NCBI GenBank assembly: GCA_914767715.1
Contig: OU612067.1
Span: 27,130,162 to 27,194,161, forward strand
DNA: 64,000 nucleotides
From: Membranipora membranacea
Taxonomy: Eukaryota; Bryozoa; Gymnolaemata; Cheilostomatida; Membraniporidae
Reading direction: 5' to 3'
The position numbers were made by a program, and so were the translations under genes. The notes under the pieces are model-generated. The model did no database searches. It was not told the origin of the DNA and was given only the letters and a program-made list of their open reading frames with translations. Positions 1-11,578 of this stretch are shown one piece after another (position 1 is the stretch's first letter; each line of letters begins with the position of its first letter).

Positions 1-1122
1 ATAGGAAACTCTGTAGGAAACCTTTTCATGAAATTAAATTTTGGAAAGGAGGTTAACTGCTCTAGCATTTGAAAACAAGGCTGTTTTTTTCATTTTCCAT
101 TATATAATTTACAGCGCATGCATATGAAGGGTAGAGAATATCAGACAGTGTCCTGGTAATAATACGAAATCAGTCTCCTCACAGGCCACTGGTCATCAAT
201 CATTTTATATATATTTATACTTTTGTGATGTCACTAGGCCTGCATGTTACAGTGATACAGTATCCATGGCAATAAGGAAAGCTACCAATCAATTATCATG
301 TTATGTTACAGAGAAGTGGAATGGTAAGGTCTTGTTTATTAATAATCAAGGACGGTGCTTGGATTAAGGGTGCAACCGAATTTGAGAATTATTACCAGGT
401 TAATATTGGCGTGGATTAAGGAATTACTAGATCTGAGCGGCTTCTTGGTGTTATTCTACAATGAAATTGGTTGGATGTAATAACAAGAGGGCGTTGGATG
501 GGGGGGGGGGGGCAAAAGTCTGGGTGTTTAGACTAAGTAACGCATTGAATGTTTGATAACCAATTTTCTTCAGGATCAGGCACTTGGTGCTTGATGTGAA
601 GAGTTCATTGCTGATAGTCAACCAAGAATCATTAGACTGATATTCCATGCTTGTGTGAGCAGATGTGGCGGGTGGAGGATGGCGGAGATGGCGGAAGGAG
701 CAGATGTTAAGACAGGCTACCTCATAGTGTGAACAAATAGGGAGAGATCTGGTGGACATCCTTGTTCTAAAGATACAAGCTACTACCAGGACGTTTGTTA
801 GGCGGGTCTTTCACCAAACAACAAAAATAGACCTTGATTAAGATTAGATTATCAGGCACTGACCATGAATCATTATTATATATTAATACCTTCATGGTGT
901 CTCAAGACATTGCGTGTTACAATAAAACTATCTTCACACTAATGAGGACGGCAGGCCCTGCAACTATCATGTTATATAACGCAAGTAGTGAGGTAGCCTG
1001 CTGGTATCTATTAATACACCAAAATGATGCATCGATAAAGGAGCAACAGGATTTAAGGTTACCGAGTGGCCATCAATATAGCATAAGGCAAATTAATTAT
1101 AAAGTATTTACATGTTTATGAG

Positions 1123-1165
1123 CCTGGCGCAATGGGTAGGGCATCGATCTTTCGTTCAACTCTAG
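1123..1165 (+). repeat. tRNA-derived SINE head fragment (A-box only)
   Basis: The segment reads TGGCGCAATGGGTAGGGC, which fits a polymerase III A box. No convincing B box follows at tRNA spacing, so this is at best a truncated SINE or tRNA-like fragment. It lies inside an intron of the decayed peroxidase copy A. Confidence 0.3.
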
Positions 1166-2449
1166 GCTACTGGAAACCTTTTGTTGAGATTTTTGCATTG
1201 ATTGACATTGACCTGGAGAGCTTTCAGGGTTGATTATGTCAGCCTCCAGATAAATATATCTCCTGATTCATAAATAGGCCATATCAATAGATGTATAGCT
1301 ATTTTCAAAAATTCTTCTCAAAAAGACTGTCATGTTGGTGTATTCTCTCTGTCCCTCCTTTAGCGTTAATAGTCGACAATCGATACATTGAATGGGGCAT
1401 AAATTCAATTCACAAACATCGGCACCAGTAGAGCTGAGTTTTCAGCTTAATTTGGTCAAGTTGCAGCTAAACAGGGCAGAGAAAATGCCGGTGAGTTATC
1501 TTTCCTGCTGATTTCATCAAGACCTTATAGTAAGCTTGCTATATGACACCCACCACAAATACCAAACTGTCAACAGCATAGCCAAAGAGTGAAACTTTAA
1601 TCAGTTCTATGGATTTCATCAGGTAACCGCCAGAGACCAGTTTAGAACTGTTGTTAGTTGGTGACTGAGAAAATCTTTTTTTTGACGGCGTGCTTTTTTA
1701 GCCTGGGCAGGCTGACTTAGAGTGGATTGGGAGGAAGTTGGATTGCCTGGGTTAATCTGTCATAACCTCTTCAAGGTCATGACAGTCCCCATCTATCACA
1801 AATATCGCATGTGTTTTTGCTGGTTTGACCAGAAGAGTAACAGTTACTTCTTGGTTTGACCATGGAGTTAGAGACACTTTGTCTTTAACACTTTGTCTCT
1901 AACTCCTTGGTTTGACTGACTGAATCAACTGATGTATCATTTAGTACGTCATCCTGTTGCTAAAACTACTAGTTACTTAAGATAAATAAGCAGAAGTTGA
2001 ACTTAACTACATTTTTTTAATTCAGCATGAGATCACCTGACCAACGGAAGTACAATTTAATCAAATCGGACAAATCTGATTTTTATCCGAACACATAACT
2101 ATTTCAATTTACTTTTGAGTTGTCCTCTCTTGTCGACAGGATTTACCCAGGTCTTTCCCATTCCCCAACTCTTGTCTTGTCTTATGTGAGGGGAGGGGTA
2201 TGTGGTATGAGACCGTACTCTCCAGAGAACAGGTGATTGACACCCATAGTGCTCAAAGTCCCTGGGACAACTTTGATTATTTCTGATAAAACACATCCTT
2301 GATGTTAGAAGGGTGAGTAGTTCCATCAGTTGGTTTTTGTGTTTACAAGAGTTGTCTGAGTCTGAGAAGTGTGTGATTTGTGAGAGTTGTGGGTTAAAGT
2401 ATGATTTGAGTTTTTGTGGTTTGTGGGTAGGGAGAAGCCAGGGTAAATC

Positions 2450-2545
2450 CCTCAAGGCGCGAGCGGGAATCGAACCCGGAACCTCTTGCTGGATAGCAAA
2501 GGATGTGATCATTTGCGCTATCAAAGCTTCCCCAACTCATCTGAG
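2450..2545 (-). repeat. tRNA-derived SINE
   Basis: The minus strand carries a perfect B box (GGGTTCGATTCCC) preceded at tRNA-like spacing by an A-box-like stretch (TAGCGCAAATGATCA). An anticodon-arm-like hairpin sits between them, but no complete acceptor stem is seen, so a SINE head or tRNA pseudogene fits better than a functional tRNA. It lies in the block of about 1 kb that separates the two pieces of exon 4 of peroxidase copy A, and may have arrived with that insertion. Confidence 0.5.
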
Positions 2546-3963
2546 ACAGTTAATGCATTCACTGCTATCAGTTAACATCCAGCCAACAGAAGTTGTAACT
2601 GAATCTGATCCACGGCCCAGATCTACCATTGTGATGAAATATGGAAGAATATAGACTGTGAAGTATCAGTGAGAGAGAAGGCCTAGGATTTCTCCAAACC
2701 CGGGATGAGTCCTGATGGTGTACTTTCCTGCTGCATTTTTCTCAGAGAGGGAGCTATTGTGGATAACTTTTTATACCAAATGCAAAAAAAATCAGTTTTT
2801 CTTGCACAAAGGAAAATAAATAGTCTTCTAAATTCTCGGGTGTAGCTGTGTATTTGAGTTCTTAGGCATGGAATGTGTCACTTCACAATGTAAGTGAACT
2901 GGTATCAAGGCATCATATAAAAAACAATCAAACACTTAAAGCATTACAGTGATACATTAATATTTCCAGGATCACATACATAATGTCTACTAACTTGAGA
3001 ATACAACTTTCCATGGATAACAGGAGGTCAAAATGATCTTGACAACCAATTTTATGCTCTTTTAGGAATCAGGGTATGGGGACAGGTATGTAAAATAGCA
3101 TGTTTGATTTTGTTAGTCATTCGTCATAATCATCTATCTGTTATTATTGTTGGCAGTATTGAGGTATGGAGTTGTCCTCTTTTATGACAATGTGAGACAA
3201 TGCTCAGAGAATCAATTCAGATGTCAAGCAAATGCTATATATGTACACACTCTTTAAAAATTGTACCTGAAATCAGTTGCCAAAGGGTGCTCAAATGTTA
3301 GAAGCAAATTTTAAGAAAATGCTTTATATGAGTTTTCATTGATCATTTGCCAAACACTATCAAATTTGCAAAACAAATACAAGTCTTTGGTGAATGAAAA
3401 AATGAAATTCAAAATCCAACGAAACTTTTCATCCTGAAGAATAATGTTGAAGACGCAGATGGTGGGTATCTTTACTTCAGTAATATTTTAGCCTCGTTCA
3501 ATTTCTACTAAGTCAATTGAGGATTTTTCCCGCCCCCCCCCTTCAGCATTCAGTCCTGTAGTTTTAAGGGAGGCAGGAAAGCTTAATACAGTTGTGTGAC
3601 GGCACTAAACCACTATGCCGCACACTGAGCGGTTACTGGGGCGAATTGACGAGACTTTTAATTGCACACCAGCATCTTTCTTGGTCTCTCAAACAACACA
3701 CACTAAACTGAGTAAAAACTATCTCTAATATAGTATTACCAAAAGGATGTGAACATAGGATATCATATGATATCAATGAATTGTAAAATCTAGGTAATAG
3801 CAAAGTGATAATTAATTGGCTCACACTCATCAAGACGGCAAAGCGTAATCACACACACCAGGAAACAGCCCATTATTTTGAAATTGTAATAAATGTCTAT
3901 TAAAATGTCATTATTTCTGCCACTGGAAGTTAATAGGAAATGATTATTATTATGGCATTTCCA

Positions 3964-4020
3964 GTGACAGCCAGAATGGTCACTGTCATGACCTGATACA
4001 TGACAGGTGATGGCTGTCAC
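3964..4020. repeat. Imperfect hairpin
   Basis: Outer arms GTGACAGCCA and TGGCTGTCAC and inner arms CTGTCATG and CATGACAG pair around a loop of about 8 bases. The left arm carries a few extra bases. Function unknown; it could be a decayed MITE. Confidence 0.5.
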
Positions 4021-4842
4021 AGTTGCCTAAAAAACTATTATTCAATAATTAATGTCAGAGTCAACTCCTTTGGGATTAAATATAATGTACCCTCAAATGA
4101 TTCAGAGGATGAGGCTTAGACGACAGAAAGGGCTTACAGCACCCCTTCTAAGTGTTGGTTCCCTCTACCATTTTTAAACTTCTGTCAAGCCATTATTTAC
4201 CTTACACATATACATAAAATGAAGGACCAATCCTCCACAATCTTTTATCAATGATCTAGATTTTTTGACCTTGATTTTGATTAAAAGACCATAGACTTGC
4301 TTGGTAGCTTAGTTTAATCTTGGTCATTTTCAAAGCTGAACTAGCAGACAGCTCCCATCTGTTTTCAATGATGTCGCAACGCAGTCTAGGAATAATAAAT
4401 CAATAACCAAAGCTTCTCATTGCGCTAACTGACAAATCTTGGACACCCAGTAGCAATTGAACACAATATTCTATGGATTAGGTAAGACTTTTGATACCCT
4501 CCACCACCATATTCTACTCTAAAAATTACCCCAGATAAAATTTAAACCATTTGTGTTTTAGAATCTTTTCATACAGTATGGCTTATCTAGCAGCAGCAAC
4601 CATTTCAAATATGAAACTGGTATTTGCCAATATTTCAGGAATACGCCTTGTGAAGACTGAAGAATGGCAGAACTAAAGAAAAAATATCACATGCGCTTCC
4701 TCAGGATTTGGCACAAAAGTATATACCGCCATTTCCAAGGCATTTTATAAAAAAAATTATTCCATATAACAAAGGCATTTAAATGCTGGAGCCAGAGATA
4801 ATCAGCAGCCAGGCATAAATCATGTAGTTAAATACACACAGA

Positions 4843-4937
4843 TATCCCATTATATCACCTTCAACCCTACGCCAGTGGCAACATTTTTTAATAAAATGTT
4901 CTCTCTGGCATAGGATTGAAGGTGATATAACGGGATA
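4843..4937. repeat. Small foldback/MITE-like hairpin with 33-bp arms
   Basis: The left arm (4843-4875) and right arm (4905-4937) are near-perfect reverse complements with a few mismatches. The 29-base loop contains a further short inverted pair (AACATTTT / AAAATGTT). There is no coding capacity. Flanking target duplications were not established. Confidence 0.7.
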
Positions 4938-6838
4938 GTCCGACTATAGTCCAACTCTTCGGTAAAATAACAGCCTCTGAGCTGTGTTGATGGCAGTGCC
5001 CTACACATGTAACATTGCCTTATAGATTGTTTTGTGACCAATGGTATGAGATGTAAGTTTTGGGGCTGTGTCCTCTTTCATTTCTCCCCACACATTGTGA
5101 GGTGTAAATTGTGTGGTTGTCATCACTGCTAAGCCAATCCATTTACCCTAGACTCACAAACTTTAGCCCCAAAGAGATATCAAGGTGGTGACAAGGAAAT
5201 ATTGATTTTCTGTACACCGTTGGAAAGCTGCCGATCTACTAATCCCTATTAACTCAACAAAGATTTGAATCAATGGCATTGCGTCATTTTATCTAGGAAA
5301 TTATGTCAACAGGGCTGTTTTTATCAGAGTGGATGGCAAAGTCAAACTGATTGCAAAATAACTTCAAAACAGGTCATATTTATTATTAAAGATATAGCTC
5401 AACATACTTTTTGGTTTAAAGTCATGTGTGATAAGCCTAAAGTGACTTTTTCGTGATGTCATAATGTGGATGATATTTTATATTTGATATAATGTGAAAT
5501 TTTTAGTAATGATTCAGAGTGGATCAAAAATTGCCAGAACTTTTACTTGTGTCCTATTGAGTGTTCTTTAAATGACACACACCCAAACTCTTAGCAGAAT
5601 AGCCTATGTATAAAGGTCACCACAGACCATCGAAGGCAGATGCATGTTTCGTTGTTCTTCCATAACACCAAACATGCTGTAAATGAGATCATTATAGGTC
5701 ACACAAGCTATTGAGGTTACACAACAGTTTTTAGAAGTTCCCACATACAAAGACGCTTCAATCAGGAGTAGTGCAGACAGGAAATACTGGCATACTTTTG
5801 CACTGCATCCAAGTTTTCCTCAAATTACGCACCACATAGCGCCTAAAACCGCCCTGAAAAGCCCCTTAATTTTAGGCATCCTTTGGTACACAAATGGGAG
5901 AAAACTGATATGCAATTCAAATGTCTGCCAGCATAACCTCTATGTATTATTATTAATGTATGCGGATTCGGCTTCGTGTTTGAGAACTTTCAAAATAGAA
6001 CCGTGTCCCGCTGATTTCTTTCAGTTAATGGCTTGTGATGAGTTGACATGTGGTAACATCATCTCAATTTCCTCATATGTCAGACATCCTTATTCTAGAG
6101 AGACACTATATGCTGTTCATTATGAATTGCTCCTGATATAGCTTTGGCTAACTTGATGTACTCTACATCTGTCGTTTGCTTCTGCAACCTGGATGATTGA
6201 TTTACCAGCTATTTCCCTTGTTCTTTCTAGTTATTCTATTTATGTGCCGTCAATGAACACAGTTACGATTTATAAATACTAATAAACTGGTACCGTGGTG
6301 CATCCGCAAATGACACTTGGACGATTAAAAAGATAATTTTTTACCTCCTTCAAAGGTTTTTCGTAATTTAAGTTTCTGCATTTGCATTTATTTTAGGTAG
6401 AGAATATCAATCATTGTCCTAATATTAACTTCTCATAAATCTCCTTGAACAGCCTACCAGCCATGAATCATTTTGTATATTATATTGATCTAGGCGCTGG
6501 CTTATAGTGTTGCAGTATAAAAGTGTAATGAAGTGTATTGTTTATTGAGTATATTGAAGTGTATTTGACTGTATTTAATATAAAGATTTATGTATTCACA
6601 TAACTTAGCTCGATCACATAAGTCTCATACACCCAAAGATTTGCCTCCCCTAGCCTATTTGTAGGTAGAAACTACTCACTCGTATCAGGGTAATAAACAT
6701 GGCTGGGTAATAAACACGGTAACTCCAGCTATATGAAAAGGAGCTGTTGTTCCCGCTTGCCAGCCTCTCACAAGCTGCTCACCAGTAGAACGTGAACAAA
6801 CTGAGTCCTGGCCAATTGGAAAACAACTTGGAAAACAA

Positions 6839-7890
6839 TTGGAAAACAACTTGACTCATCATCATAATTATGCATATGCTGATGATACAGTGTTCCTGTC
6901 ATCTAATAAAAACCTTCAGCAACTAAAGGCAAAGGCATCTGAAGATTTAAGTGGCATTTTGGATTGGTGCAATCGTAACCGGATGGTTATAAATGTTCAG
7001 AAATCTCATTACATGCTACTTAATATCTCAGATCCGCTTTAAGCTACATGCATAATACAGAATGGCCACTATTAAGAAATATTTTGAGCTTACAGAGCGC
7101 TATGCATACTTGGTTCTCCAGATAAAAAAAGGGGAATCAAAAATAATGTTTAAAAAGTTTTACAGGCATAAGGCCACAATTAGGCCGCAAAATATTACCC
7201 ATTAGGCCGCACTGGCAAAAAGGCCGCAGGTTGCCGACAGCTGATCTAGAGTATGTATATAAAAAGGTACAACGGAATGTTTACCTACTTTAAAATTTGA
7301 GACACTTCATGGATATAGCAAGTGCCCGCACATTTTACTTCCAGTTTATCTATTGTTATTATATATGGTATCCATATCATTGGCAACTTGTCCTGCAATA
7401 ATGCCCTCAATAGATTATTTTTGTTGCAAAAACGGGCTTTATGCATTATCGCAAATGTGCGTTACATCCCATATTATCTCATTCCAACCGAATCCATTAC
7501 ACAATCATTACAACTCCTACCTCTTCCTAAGCTTGTTTGTTATTTCACTTCACTTTTTGCGCATAAGATAAACAATTTTTTAACACCTCCATTTATATAT
7601 AGAGGATTTAAAAACCCTACCAAGTTCAATTTTTGTGATAAACATTTACTTTTATATCATACAGTCAACCTAAGATACAAAGTTTCTGCTACATTCAATT
7701 CTTTACCGTTACATTTGAGATCTGAAGAGAATTTCAGTTCATTCAAAACTTTACTTTTCAACCATATATTATCGACTTGACCAACATCATTGATGATATT
7801 ATTTCCTTTCTGTTTCTCTTTTTTTTTCTGGCACTGAGTGCAAAACATTTCAAATGATATGACTTTGGTTGCCAATAAAAGTATATATAG
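6839..7890 (+). mobile_element. 5'-truncated non-LTR retrotransposon (LINE) remnant
   Basis: An open stretch at 6839-7042 contains the reverse-transcriptase catalytic motif YADDTVF followed by WCNRNRMVIN, as in LINE RTs. After a degenerate gap, 7322-7780 encodes the conserved C-terminal tail (IIYGIHIIGNL, LQKRALCIIANV, LYHTVNLR). The same motifs occur in the LINE at 35123-38050, so the two are one family. The 3' end CAATAAAAGTATATATA near 7873-7889 matches that copy too. The 5' part (endonuclease and most RT motifs) is missing. Frameshifts and a gap make it inactive. Confidence 0.85.
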
Positions 7891-9245
7891 TAAAGTGGCC
7901 TGTTATTAGAAATTAGATATTGAGAAAAATTTTCTGAGATTGGAGCGCACATAATACACTTGAGCTACCGTTGGACAGTACCATATGACTGTAAACGGAT
8001 AGGATTGTCTGTGATTCGATGCTTATAATATATTTGTATTTGGTATTATGAAAAATTGGTTCTGAAAACCAAATGTTTATATCAAACAACTAAATTCCAA
8101 AATGCCAGGGATATAATTATTTTACAATACTGTTATACTGTTTATTTGAATGTTTGTTTTTTTCAACACTTTCAACTTCAACTTTCAATTATTATAACCT
8201 GAATGTTAGATGACAAATATAAGAAGTCCGCAAAAACCAACTGATCAATCATTGGATACTGATTGGGAACAGTCGACGTCTCTACATATAAAAGAGTAAT
8301 ATTTTAACAAGCAGTGCACACATGTCATAATAACCCTTGTCCTGGCGCTGAGGGTTGTTGGCTGTGGGCTGTGTGATGTGGGCTGTTCAACTTATTATGT
8401 CAAGATAGCAGAAATGATGGTTGAAATATTTTGATATGAGAGTGTTTTAAATAATATATTGATATAGTATATTCAATAAAGAATAATCTGTAGATATTTA
8501 TCATAATTCTTTGCTAGCAACAAAATTTTCATTATCCCAGAGAGGGCTTGAGTACTAGCTCCTCTAGGGCAAACTTCAATCGGTAACCCGAATGGCACCT
8601 TATCCAGGATCTTAAAATCCCTTAGCTTGTTTTTTATCAAAGTGTTAAAAATATTATAGGGGTTTATTTTTTATACACTCATACCAGGACTGGTTTGACA
8701 CAAGATTCACAACAAAAAACATTATATAGCTACATCTTAAAACGATCCTAAAGCACTAATAGACTTCATAATGGTGATTTTTATTCACCCTGAATTCGAT
8801 CCTTTTTTAGCTTCGAAAGCGTAATAAACTCTTCCTCAGTCTCTTCCTCATGGAGGAATTCTATTTATGTGTGAAATTAAATTCCAAAAAGGAACTGGCA
8901 TATCATTGTGCTGGAATAAAAAAGTTTATAATGACAGCAGATCCTGTGCCGTTTTATGTGAAATACATTCGGAAAGGAGGCACCACTCTATGTGAAAAAG
9001 ATGTTAACAGAATTTCAATGAACAGTTCAGCTCTTTGCAACGTGGGTAGAAAAACGCATTCAGTGTCCAAATATTGATCTGACGATCTGTCTCCTCACAA
9101 AGCACTTGCCATAAAACATATTTTGAAAATAAAAATAGACTGCCTCTACAAAAAAAGGATGACACACCAATCAATAACCATGTTATATTTTGCAACAAGT
9201 AGTTAAATTTTAAGGTAATGTTGTCTATAATGAGACACAGAGAAG
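7891..9245. other. Intergenic, nothing recognised
   Basis: A 75-codon open frame at 8850-9077 has no recognisable domain and no clear splice context. It is not called as a gene. Confidence 0.4.
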
Positions 9246-10914
9246 TTAGGCCAGAAGCAGCCTAGCTGTAACTGCTCTATAAAATAATGGCACGGACAAG
9301 TTTTGATGGCAGGAAACTGATCGCATATTATACTTCATTGATGTTTCTTCTGTAAAATTCACCGGGTATACCCGGTTGTAGTGGTCATATTTAGAAATTA
9401 AAAGGTTTATTTACCAAGTAAACTTGCAGAAGTCTGCTCGTGTTAGATCAGGACAAATTTAAAATTTTCAATAAGTATAATGTCAGATCTTCATGAGGTT
9501 AGTATGATACTGTCTTGCGGCAGCAAATCCGCAATATTCCTAAAAATTGCTTTTAATGAGTGAAATATTAAGAGTTTAAATAAAAGGTGTTTCAAGGGTA
9601 TTGGGAGCCACAGCTCGGAATGCAGGCAAATGGACCAAACTTGGTCTAGTGTACCCAGTCGTAGCAATCATGTCAGCAGAAGATCGGCAGCGCGGCAGCA
9701 TATTGCAATTTTTCTCAAAATCGCTAATAATAAGTGAAATGTTACGAGTTTAAAACAAGGGTATATCTAGGGTAGAACAACGTGCTGAATTCAAAACTGA
9801 GAGTGTAACCGGTTGTAGCAATCATGTCAGCGGCAGCGCGGCAGCATACCTGCAATTTTCTTCACAATCGGTTAGGTAAGTGAAATGTTAAGTGATTAAT
9901 ATGGTCAGCAGGAAACACGACTATATGTATGATTTTAACAAGATATTATATCACATCATTTTAAAAGGTGGTCAGCGACAGCACTACATCTCAACGAGAA
10001 CAAGACAAAAAGCAGCCTAGACATAAGACTGCTCAAAACATGATAGGGTGAGACAAATTTGATGTAGGAAAAAAGTGTGTACCCAGTTGAAGAGGTCAGC
10101 CGCAGCACTACTGCATATCCCAAATATTCACACTATCGATATGTGATTAGTGGGAAGTCAAGAGTTTGATGCAGTTGGCACAAGTCAAGACTATAGTACT
10201 GGGTGCTACATTGTACATGTTTTATCATTGCATGAGATGGTTGATGAGAGACAGCGCTACCGCATATCCCCATATCATGTCATTAGCATGTTAGGAAAGT
10301 ATGCGAAGCTGGCATATCTAAGTTTTTCAGACTCTGACAGTTTGGTTTCTTTCTGAAAAGTGAGGCACACATTGAACTCTTTGCTCATGTGTTATGCAAA
10401 AGATATCCAGCCAAAAAATGACATAAGAGGCAATTGAAACATCAAAAATGTTGTTTGTAATTGCCCCAAGACAGTGGTCTTAAGACCATACAATATCATA
10501 CTAGCATCAAGTATCCTGCCATCAAGTATTTATAATCTTTGATACCAGTCCCATAAGAATTTTGACATAATTCGATTGAAATTTTTCAATTTGTGCTGGT
10601 CTGATACGAGCAGCCTTCTCTCCCAGTTTACTTGGTGAATTAATTGCCATGTCAACAAAATCCCACAATGCAATTTCAACCTGGAATTCCCTGATGATTA
10701 GATTACTTAGATATCACAGAATAGGAGTTATTTCCCCACACATATAATGCCAAAACAAAACACCTTTTAATTTCTAAATATGACCACTACAACTGGGTAC
10801 ACCCGGTGAATTTTACAGAACATACACCAATGAAGTATAAAACTTGATCAGTATCCTGCCATCAAATATTGTCCGTGCCATAACAACTTATGCTATAGCT
10901 GCTTCTGGCCTAAG
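9246..10914. mobile_element. Foldback-type DNA element with inverted termini of about 160 bp
   Basis: The left arm (about 9246-9413) is the imperfect reverse complement of the right arm (about 10760-10914). Shared blocks include TTAGGCCAGAAGCAGC, ATGGCACGGACAA and TAGTGGTCATATTTAGAAAT. Between them are diverged direct repeats of roughly 150 bp, each starting near a GTGTACCCAGT-like motif and containing GTAGCAATCATGTCAGC (around 9649, 9808 and 10077). There is no transposase, so this is a non-autonomous element. Part of it (9617-9645) also occurs reverse-complemented at 60843-60871. Confidence 0.7.
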
Positions 10915-11578
10915 TCTGGGATTAGATTCAACATGATTGTAAATTTATTACCAGGTAAAAATTGGCGTAGCATTGATCAAACACATGATCATGATATTGG
11001 CTTATTGATGGTGATTTAAAATAAAGTAGCCTGCTATTGTAAATCAGCTACTGGAAACTCTAGTTTAGCGTTTCAGATTAAATTGATTCACATTTGAAAG
11101 AGGATCTACCATTTTTAGACAGCCACAAGACCATGATGTAATTAAGTGTCACTAATGAGGAAACCTTATAGTGAATATCAGATGTGAAAAGATATTTTAT
11201 ACCGAAAATAAACTGTCATCATAATGTGTTAAATTACATCCAAGTACACTGGCGACAGGATATTTTGGTGATATTTGTTAGTATAAGAGTGGTGAGGCTT
11301 GACCAGATTAGATCAATTCGGATCCGGAGGACAGTTCTAAAGGGTGAGCTCTACGGTGATCATATATTTCAATTGCATTATATCTGAATCAGACTAATGG
11401 AGGCTTGAGCAAACTTTTGAAATCATCTCCAGATCTAATGAAGGATGAAGACTATGCAAATTTTATTTACTTTAATAATCCTAATAATATATTCTCACCA
11501 AATTTATTTATTAATATATTTACTCTTCCTATATATAGATAGAAGTGCAGACTTATATTTGGTATATCAGACTGGAAA
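10915..11578 (+). repeat. Duplicated 5' flank of peroxidase copy B
   Basis: This non-coding stretch aligns by eye with the flank of copy D (about 20990-21160) and copy C (about 17770-17880), through blocks such as TTACCAGGTN-ATT and TAGCCTGCT. A TATATATAGA stretch at 11530-11539, about 45 bases before the start codon, could be a TATA-type promoter for copy B, but the local AT-richness weakens that reading. Confidence 0.45.

Larger units (their letters stand above)
574..3470 (+). pseudogene. Peroxidase copy A: decayed plant-type haem peroxidase pseudogene
   Basis: Remnants of at least five exons align in order with the intact copies at 11579-15144 and 52769-56731. An exon-2-like block starts after an AG at 573; it has an early in-frame TGA and the distal motif reads FHAC instead of FHDC. 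An exon-3-like block ends at the GT after 1490. Exon 4 appears split: its first bases follow the AG near 1616, and the body resumes near 2605-2750 with an in-frame TAG. An exon-5 block begins at 2970, where GAHTLGR has decayed to GSHT followed by a stop. An exon-6 trace lies near 3429-3470. No exon 1, 7 or 8 is recognisable. The multiple stops and frameshifts make a functional product very unlikely. The exon limits are approximate, being judged by eye against the intact copies. Confidence 0.8.
3471..6780. other. Intergenic, no gene seen; two hairpins
   Basis: Only short unsupported open frames occur here. The recognisable structures are imperfect inverted repeats at 3964-4020 and 4843-4937. 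A run of C at 3532-3541 is the only other notable feature. Confidence 0.5.

Noticed and set aside
451-759. 102-codon minus-strand open frame
   Set aside because: It is antisense to the decayed exon 2 of peroxidase copy A and has no domain; a shadow frame. Similar antisense shadows at 12636-12919 and 18581-18796 were rejected for the same reason.
2099-2654. Overlapping long frames of 141 and 113 codons on opposite strands
   Set aside because: They cross the tRNA-derived SINE and exon-4 debris of copy A, and neither shows a protein family pattern or splice context.
8850-9077. 75-codon plus-strand frame with several cysteines
   Set aside because: No signal peptide, family match by eye or splice partner could be found, so it was not called as a gene.
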